DNA from: JACCZX01 sp963710675
GTDB lineage: Bacteria; Pseudomonadota; Gammaproteobacteria; Burkholderiales; Burkholderiaceae_F
NCBI GenBank assembly: GCA_963710675.1
Contig: CAVQBE010000021.1
Span: forward strand, 186,001-250,000
Reading direction: 5' to 3'
Length of the DNA: 64,000 nucleotides
In this document: one piece after another, positions 57,766-64,000 of the stretch
Position numbering within the stretch: the stretch's first letter is position 1
Layout of the letters: every line of letters starts with the position of its first letter
The notes under the pieces: generated by a model
What the model saw: only the letters and a program-made list of their open reading frames with translations
Databases searched by the model: none
Told to the model about the DNA's origin: nothing
Made by a program: the position numbers and the translations under genes

Positions 57766-59723
57766 ATGAATGAAACGGCTGATCCATCAGCAGCAGCGCA
57801 GACCGCGGAGGGAGCGCTTGACCGTCACCGAAAGGCGCTGCAGCCTAGCGGCAGAAAGCGGCACGTCGATCCGCCGGACCTTGACGTCTACGAGGAGGCC
57901 AAGGCCGAGCCCGCCAAACAGAACCGGCTGCTGCTCGACTGGCTGAGCGACGACGATCATCGCGCGGAGCTCTTCGCTCTCGTCAACGACGACGCGGCGG
58001 CGTGCTCAAGTTCCCGAGCCGAGACGCCTCGCCGCGCGAGCGCAGCGATCTCGGCCCCGGCGACGAGCGACCCGCGCCCGTCACGAAGCACAAGATCATC
58101 CGGCTTGTCACCGCGCGGGCAAAGCTCAAGGAGATTCTGCGCGACGACGGCACGCATTACTCGAACCGCGTTTACGGCGAGCTCGGCGGCGGCAGCTTCA
58201 TGCTGGCGCTCGATCCGGTCGCGTCGAAGGCGCACGCCACGCAGCGCGAGGCGTTTCGCGATGCCTTCTGCGAATCCGGAGGCGCTGCTCGTGCGCCTGA
58301 GCCACTTCGCGGTGAGGGCGGCATCGGTGATGTCGCTTCGCGCGCCCGAGTTCGACCTCGCCGCCTTCGCCGAGCAATCGGCGCTGCGCTTCTGCCAGAA
58401 GCTCATGGGCTACGCGCTGCGCGACTTCCGCCTGCTCGAGACGTCGCTGCACGACGCCTACCGCGGGCTCGTCTACCAGGTGTTCGGCCGCCACTTCGCC
58501 AGCGACCCGCTGGCGATCCCGCTGGCGCGGCAGGGCATGGGCAAGTTGCTGAAGCGCACGAGCGAGCTGATCGACGCCTACGCGCTGAACGACGAGGACG
58601 GCCTCAAGGGTTGCAAGGACCGCGCGATTCCGCCCGGGATGATCCCGTCGCTGAAGCGGCTCGGAGACCTGGAAGGCGACCTGAACGGTGAGCAGCGCGC
58701 CATCGTCGCGCTCGGCGCCGCGGTCGGCACGGTCGGCAACGTGCAGGCGGCGGCCTGCATCGCGGTCAAGGCGATGTTCGACGACCCGGAGCTCTGGCAG
58801 AAGGCACGCAAGCTGATCGCATCGACGAGGACGTCGCACGAGACCGACAACACCGATGAGGAGTCGTCATGGCGGCCGACCGACAAGACCGATGAGGAGT
58901 CGCCATCGCTACCGACCAAGAAATACGGGAATGGAAAGCCCTCATCGAGGGCGCGCTCGCGCGCAACCCGCCGATTCCCTTCCTGCCGCGATGGCGCGTC
59001 GGCGAGCATGGGCAGCCCGGCCACGAAGTCGTGCTCGCGCTCGGCGGTGGCACCAACGACCGCGGGGCGCCGGGCGGCGACGATCCACTCGTCTGGGGCT
59101 TGCCGCCGGGCGGCCCGCACCACTGCGCCGGCGCCGAGCTCGCCTGGCCGCTCATCGTCGAGATCGTGCGCCAGGTCATGTACCTGCCTGGCCTGGCCGA
59201 ACGGCTCGATGCCGAGGACGCGAGCGTCATCGGGCTCAAGAAGACCTGGGGCTTCATCTGCGAGAGCTATCCGCTCGTGCATCGGCGCGAGAGAAGGGTG
59301 GCGCAAGCGTCGCTCAACGTCGCAATGCGCCTGAAAGCGCCCGTGCGCGACAGCGCCGATCGCGTCCGCGAGGTGATCCGCGCCGGCGCGCCGCGCATCG
59401 AGGAGGCGCTGCGCGAGTCGCGGCACGTGCACTTCGCGTGGTTCGAGCTGATCGAGGCCGACACGGTTCTCGTGCTGCACACGGTCTACGACGGGCCGTT
59501 CGCGGCCTACATCCAGGACTTCGCGCTCAAGGTGGGCGACGTGTTCGACGCGCTGTTCGCCTGCATCGAGGACGCGCCGCCCAGCCCGGTGGACAAGTTT
59601 CCCGACGAGTTCGTGGCGCTCATCCAGCGCTACAACCGCGCGCCGGCGATGGGCTACTTCTTCAGCGCCTATCCGCGCAGCGAAGTGTCCCAGATCATCC
59701 GCGACGACCGGGTGCTGCCATGA
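57766..59723 (+). CDS. Cytochrome P450-like heme protein with a C-terminal extension; frameshifts
   Basis: From the ATG at 57766 (GGAGGGA ahead). Key regions are 'LKEILRDDGTHYSNRVYGEL', a long helix with 'ALGAAVGTVGNVQAAACIAV' (I-helix-like) and the heme-ligand loop 'GLPPGGPHHCAGAELAWPL', with Cys at 59124-59126. About 190 residues follow the P450 core ('LNVAMRLKAPVRDSADRVRE', 'HVHFAWFELIEADTVLVLHT'), an extension that continues into a sequence about substrate-induced dose-free helices I cannot identify. Frames change near 57990, 58265 and 58900. The stop overlaps the DyP start as ATGA, so the two heme proteins are co-translated. The fold call rests mainly on the Cys loop; moderate confidence. 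Confidence 0.72.
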
Positions 59724-61223
59724 CGGAGCAGGACTTCGCCAATGTGCAACGGCTGGTCCTACACGGCAGCGTGTGGAACGTCGGCCGCCATCTTGCGCTC
59801 GAGTTTCCCGAGCACGTGCCGCCGCTGCCGCCGCTCAAGGATGCGAGGCCCTCGCACCCGCTCACCTTTCTGGCCACAAAGCGCGACGACGGCACGCCGG
59901 TGTGCCGGCCGACCGGCGCTTGGCCGGCGAAGAGGCCGCAGGTGCAGCTCAGCATCGGCTTCAGCCGGCGCGGCCTGGCCAAGCTCCACGTGCCGGCGCA
60001 CGTGCTCAGCTCCTTCGCCCTCAAGACGCCGGCGTTCACTGCCGGCGCGGCGCTGCGGTCGAGCCGCCAGCTCGGCACCTCCGGCCGCAGCGCGCCGCCG
60101 CACTGGGACGAGCCGTTCCATCACATGAAGCTCGACGCGGTGCTGAGCCTGCACGGCGAAGCGGACGACGCTCTCGATGGCCTCGTCGACGAGATCGAGA
60201 AGGCCGCCCACATCACGACGTCGTCGTGCGGCAGCTGCCGGCGACGCGCCGCCTCGCCAATCCGGCCGGCGTGGCCGAGGCCGCCCGTAACGCCAATGAG
60301 GCCGACCGACGAGAAGAGTGGACCCACTTCGGCTTCCGCGACGGGCTCGCGCGCGTCGGCATCCGGGGCTGGACCGAAGAGGAGAAATTGGCGGAGTGCA
60401 GGCCGTCTTCTATTCACGCCGCCGGCGAATTCGTGCTCGGCCACCCGCAGGATTCGGGCGCCAACCCATACATCGCCGGGCCCGGCTCGCGGGTCTGGCC
60501 GGAGGAGGTGCGTGCCTTCTTTCACAACGGCAGCTTCGCCGTGCTGCATCAGATGGAGCAGCACGTCGAGGTGTTCGATGAATTCGTCGCCAAGGAGGCG
60601 AAGAGGCTGAAGATCGACGCGAGGACGACCTCAAGGCCAAGCTCTGCGGCCGCTACCCCGATGGACGGGTCCTATCCGGCGCGCAACCGCCGGGCCCGGT
60701 CGACGCCGACTTCGACTTCGCGAACGACGCCGACGGCCGGCACTGCCCCTTCGGCAGCCACATCCGCCGCATGAACCCGCGCGCGGCGATCGACGCCGAC
60801 GGCGCACTGGCGCACGCAGCGCGCAGCCGCGCGCTGCTTCGCCGCGGCATGCCGTACGTGCGCTGCGCGACGACGGCCCGTGCAACCGGGAAGGAAGAGC
60901 GCGGCTTCGTCGGCCACTTCTTCTGCGCCAGCATCGAAGACCAGTTCGAGCACCTCGTCGGCCAATGGGGCGAGCGGGTGCCGCTCGGCAGCGCCGATCG
61001 CGGCCGCGCGCGCGACCCGTTGATCGGCGCTCATGAGTACGACGACGGCGACTTCGAAATCCCGACAGACGACCCGAAGGCGTCGCTCACGGTGAAGGGT
61101 CTCAAGCCCTTCGTTCGCGTCGTCGGCACGTCGTACCTCTTCTATCCGAGCCTCTCCACCTTCGACGGCATCGTCGCGAGCGAGACCTGGATTCCCGACG
61201 ACGACGACGAGGCGGACGCGTGA
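59720..61223 (+). CDS. DyP-type heme peroxidase; frameshifts
   Basis: About 500 aa. DyP hallmarks: 'FGFRDGLARVGI' (distal Asp of the GxxDG motif, 60331-60345) and 'CPFGSHIRRMNPR' with the proximal heme His at 60759-60761. 'GEFVLGHPQDSG' and 'GSFAVLHQMEQHVEVF' also match, and the C-terminal 'FFCASIEDQFEHLVGQW' is typical. Frames change near 60215, 60400 and 60630. DyP enzymes use H2O2 to oxidise diverse organic substrates and some are loaded into encapsulins. No signal peptide or encapsulin gene is seen. Coupled to the P450-like gene (ATGA) and to the patatin gene (GTGA), so oxidised lipids are a plausible shared theme; this is inference. Confidence 0.86.
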
Positions 61224-63358
61224 GGATCACGCCGCCGGGCGACGACGTCGTCCCCGGCCGCCGCCGCTCGACGAGTCGCCTCCGCACGACCGGTTCTGCG
61301 ACCTCGTCACCACCGGCGGCGTGGCGAGCGGCGTGGTGTACCCGTGGGCGATCGTCGAGATTGCGCGCGCCTACCGCTTTCGCAGCATCGGCGGCACATC
61401 GGTTGGCGCGATGGCGGCAGCGCTCGCGGCCGCCGCCGAGTACGGCCGGCGCAGGGCAACGACCGCGCCTTCGAGCCGCTGCGCCGCCTGCCCGGCGCGC
61501 TCGGCGAGACGCTGGCCGACGGACGTACGCGGATGCTCTCGCTGTTTCAGACCAACCCGCGAGGCCGGCGACTGATCGAACTGTGGCGCTGGCTCGGCCG
61601 CGGGCCGGCTTCTCGACAGACGACAAGGACGACCCGACCCGCGCGACGCGCGCATGGAGCGAGCGCGGCGGGCGCCATGCGCGCGCGTGCTGCGCCGATC
61701 GTGTGCGGCGCCTATGCGACGCCTTTGTGGGCGATCGCGCTGGCCGCGGCCGCGATCGGCTTCCTCGCGTGGTGGCTGATCGGCCTGGCCGATGGCGGCT
61801 CGCCGTGGCTTCGCGCCATCCTGCTGCTGGTCATGTGCCTCGCCGGCGCGCTCGTCGCCTTCGCGTGCGTGCTCTGGCGCGACGTCAAGGAAGGCGTGAT
61901 CGACAACAACCTCGGCCTCTGCAAGGGCGGCACCATGGACGCCGGGCCGGAAGGCAAGCGGCCCGGCATCTCGGAATGGCTGCACGAAGGCATCCAGGCG
62001 AGCGCCGGCATGAAGGCGAGCGACCGGCCGCTGACGTTTCGCGACCTGTGGTGCGCGCCCGCTGTACCCGGGTGCCGAAGGCTTGCCGTGCGGCGAGCAC
62101 GACCCGCCGGACCGGCGATCGATCAACCTGCAGATGATCACCACCAACGTCACGCACGGCCGGCCGTATCGCCTGCCGATGCTCGACGAGACGAGCCGGC
62201 TGTTCTACCGCGCCAAGGATCTCAAGGGTTACTTTCCTCAGCCGATCATCGACGCCATGGTCAAGGTTTCGCGGCCGTATCGAGCAAATTTCGCCTTCGG
62301 ATGCAAAGGCCGACGACGACACCAAGGACTTCCTCGAGCTCCCCGGCGCCGACATGCCGATCGTCGTGGCGGCGCGACTGAGCCTCAGCTACCCGCTGCT
62401 CTTCTCGGCGGTGCCGCTCTGGGCGATTGATTACGAACCGAGGAGGGCAACGCGAGCTGAAGCGCTGCCTCTTCACCGACGGCGGCGTGTCGTCGAACTT
62501 TCCGATCCATCTGTTCGATGCGGCGATGCCGCGCTGGCCGACCTTCGGCATGTGGCTCGATCGGCGCGACCCGAACGGGCCGCGCGCGAAGCCCGCGAAT
62601 CCGCCAGCCGAGCGCAGCCGCAGCGCAGACGGGTTCCCCGATGCGCCGGAGGAGCAAAGGGAGCGGCGGGACGATGACGTCTGGCTGCCGGAGCCCATCG
62701 GGGAGGGCTGGAGCGACAGCTGGAACCGCTTCGACCCGTTCGCCGCCTACGCGTCGTCAGATCTCCACCCGCGATGCCCGTGGGCCTGCTCGCCAACCTC
62801 AAGTTCTTGGCTGGCTTTCTCGATGGCATCCTGGGAAGCGCGATCGAGTGGCGCGATCGCACCAGCTTTCGCCTGCCACACGTTCGCAACCGCGTCGCCC
62901 GGCTGATGCTGCGCAAGGGCGAGGGCGGCCTCAACATCGGCATGCAGCGCAAGCAGATCCTGCAGATGGCGCACCGCTACGGCACAAAGACCGGCCTGGC
63001 CTTCGTCGAGCGTTTCGCCGACAACGAGGGACAAGCGTCGCTTTCGTGGCAGGAGCAGCGATGGATGCGAATGGTGCTGCTCGTTCGCGGCCTGCGCGAG
63101 CGGCTGACGGGTCTTCGCGAGAGCCTCGAATGGACGGCCGCCGGCACGGTACCGATAGACGAGGCGATCGAGCGGGCGCAGCAGTCTCCGCCCCTCAGCG
63201 ACGGCGATCGAAGCCACGCGCTCAAGCCCACGGAAGCGGAGGGAATGCGCACGTTGCTCGCCGAGATCGTGCAGCTGGAGCGAAGCCTGCGGGATTTAAA
63301 GCCGGAGGCCTACAAGCCGGTGCCGGAACCTGAGTTGCGGTTAAGGGCGCCCCTGTGA
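61220..63358 (+). CDS. Patatin-like phospholipase with transmembrane segments; frameshifts
   Basis: Start GTG 61220 overlaps the DyP stop. The oxyanion region 'LVTTGGVASGVVYPWAI' is followed by nucleophile Ser in 'GGTSVGAMAAAL' (61399-61401). The catalytic Asp is in 'LFTDGGVSSNFPIHLF' (62478-62480), completing the patatin Ser-Asp dyad. Between them two hydrophobic helices occur ('TPLWAIALAAAAIGFLAWWL', 'AILLLVMCLAGALVAFACVL'), unusual for patatins and suggesting membrane attachment. The tail after about 62780 is helical ('RVARLMLRKGEGGLNIGMQR'). Frames change near 61250, 61460, 62065, 62290, 62430 and 62760. It would hydrolyse acyl esters of membrane lipids. Last gene of the plus-strand run; converges on a cytochrome gene. 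Confidence 0.86.
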
Positions 63359-63384
63359 CCAACACTGCGTGAGAAGGTTATCTC

Positions 63385-64000
63385 TTAAAGCGTCTTCAGA
63401 TACTCGAGCAGACTCTCCTTCTCCGCTGCCGGCAACGTCGTGCCGAAAACGTGCCCGCCGTTGCCGTTGGCCAGCGCGCTGGTATCGAACTTCGTGCCGA
63501 CGCGCTCGGCTTCCGGGCCGTTGCGAGACAAAGCCGACGTTCTTCTGGTCGTACAGGTCGTAGCCGCGCCAGAAAACCTTGGGACGATTGGCGGGCGGTT
63601 CGAGCAGATCGCGCAGCGTCGGCACCGCGCCGTGGTGCAGATACGGCGCGCGCACCCAGACGCCGTCGAGAAACGGCGGGTTGTAGCCATCGAGCGGCGC
63701 CTCGACCAGTCCCTTGCGCATGATCCCCATCTCGGTCACGACCTTGTTGGCCGCGATCGCGTTGTCCTTGTTCCACGTATCCATCCGGCCGCGATCGGTG
63801 TCGACGCCCGCCAGTGGCATGCGCCGACCCGTCTTGTCGCTCGCGTGGCATGACGCGCAGTGCTGGTCGAAGACGGCTTTCCCGGCCTCAGCGCGCGCAG
63901 CGTCGATCGCGAACGGATACTTCGGCGCCGGCTTGTTGCTCAGGTAATCCTGCAGCCACTTGATCTGCTCAAGAAACTCGTCGTTGCTCTTCGGCGGCGC
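63385..64000 (-). CDS. c-type cytochrome (di-heme peroxidase-like), C-terminal part; one frameshift, cut by window end
   Basis: Minus-strand frame open to the right edge. Readable from there: 'SNDEFLEQIKWLQDYLSNK', then 'GKAVFDQHCASCHAS' with a CxxCH heme-attachment motif (63845-63859), 'MPLAGVDTDRGRMDTWNKD', and 'LDGVWVRAPYLHHGAVPTLR', the conserved end block of MauG/cytochrome c peroxidase-like proteins. Near 63525 the frame shifts to 'NGNGGHVFGTTLPAAEKESL' (part), ending at 63385. Periplasmic electron-transfer or peroxidase role is likely. It converges with the patatin gene with 26 bp between stops. How many more heme sites lie beyond the window is unknown. Confidence 0.85.

Noticed and set aside
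58856..60610. A 584-codon plus-strand frame spanning the P450-like and DyP genes
   Set aside because: Its translation is Arg/Ala/His-rich without motifs, except where it briefly picks up a correct stretch after a frameshift. The heme motifs lie in other frames.

Overview
The window is from a GC-rich betaproteobacterium, most likely Burkholderiales, and spans the chromosomal replication origin. The evidence is the order rpmH-rnpA-yidD-yidC-mnmE facing away from dnaA-dnaN-gyrB (25-36 kb), a second block mnmG-rsmG-parA followed by a GNAT gene (1-4 kb) with two parS-type sites in front of mnmG, and a Tct tricarboxylate transporter, GTP-type PEP carboxykinase and 3-hydroxybutyrate-oligomer hydrolase, all common in that order. 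No tRNA, rRNA, IS element or CRISPR array was recognised.

Layout. 1-4 kb: GNAT (cut by the window edge), parA, rsmG, mnmG and two parS sites. 4-6 kb: AsmA-like membrane protein. 6-13 kb: Liv-type ABC transporter (livG, livF, binding protein, livH, livM), pckG, cspA. 13.5-18 kb: tctC-tctB-tctA-abrB-GNAT, a tightly overlapped operon. 18-23 kb: MacAB/Lol-like exporter (adaptor, ATPase, two permeases). 23-26 kb: oligomer hydrolase with a strong terminator and a divergent LysR regulator. 26-30.5 kb: mnmE, yidC, yidD, rnpA, rpmH. 30.5-36 kb: oriC, dnaA, dnaN, gyrB. 36.6-37.5 kb: panE-like gene.

From 37.9 kb the window holds a dense accessory locus. It contains a TIR-transmembrane protein coupled to an OmpA-type lipoprotein; an SGNH hydrolase; an operon of a TIR-CHASE2 fusion, a FecR-domain protein and a SLOG-like protein; then, divergently, a caspase-like protease, an amidase-SH3 protein, a giant protein joining two alpha/beta-hydrolase modules to a CHAT (caspase-like) protease, a membrane protein with an unknown cytosolic domain, a class III cyclase-STAND ATPase-TPR protein with a degenerate CHAT-like N-terminus, a P450-like protein, a DyP-type peroxidase and a membrane patatin phospholipase. 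A c-type cytochrome enters from the right edge on the opposite strand. The mix of extracytoplasmic sensors, STAND/TPR signalling and proteases, NADase-like, lipase and peroxidase effectors suggests a regulated stress or cell-death network. This is inference from domains and gene order.

Sequence quality matters. Single-base frameshifts interrupt conserved genes, including the housekeeping genes mnmE and yidC. They are sparse before 24 kb, frequent at 24-28.3 kb, absent from about 28.3 to 43.3 kb, and very dense at 43.3-62.8 kb (about 20 in the CHAT gene alone). Protein similarity resumes in another frame each time without stop-codon decay, so I read most of them as sequencing or assembly errors. 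The coordinates of those genes below are whole-gene spans that cross frames.
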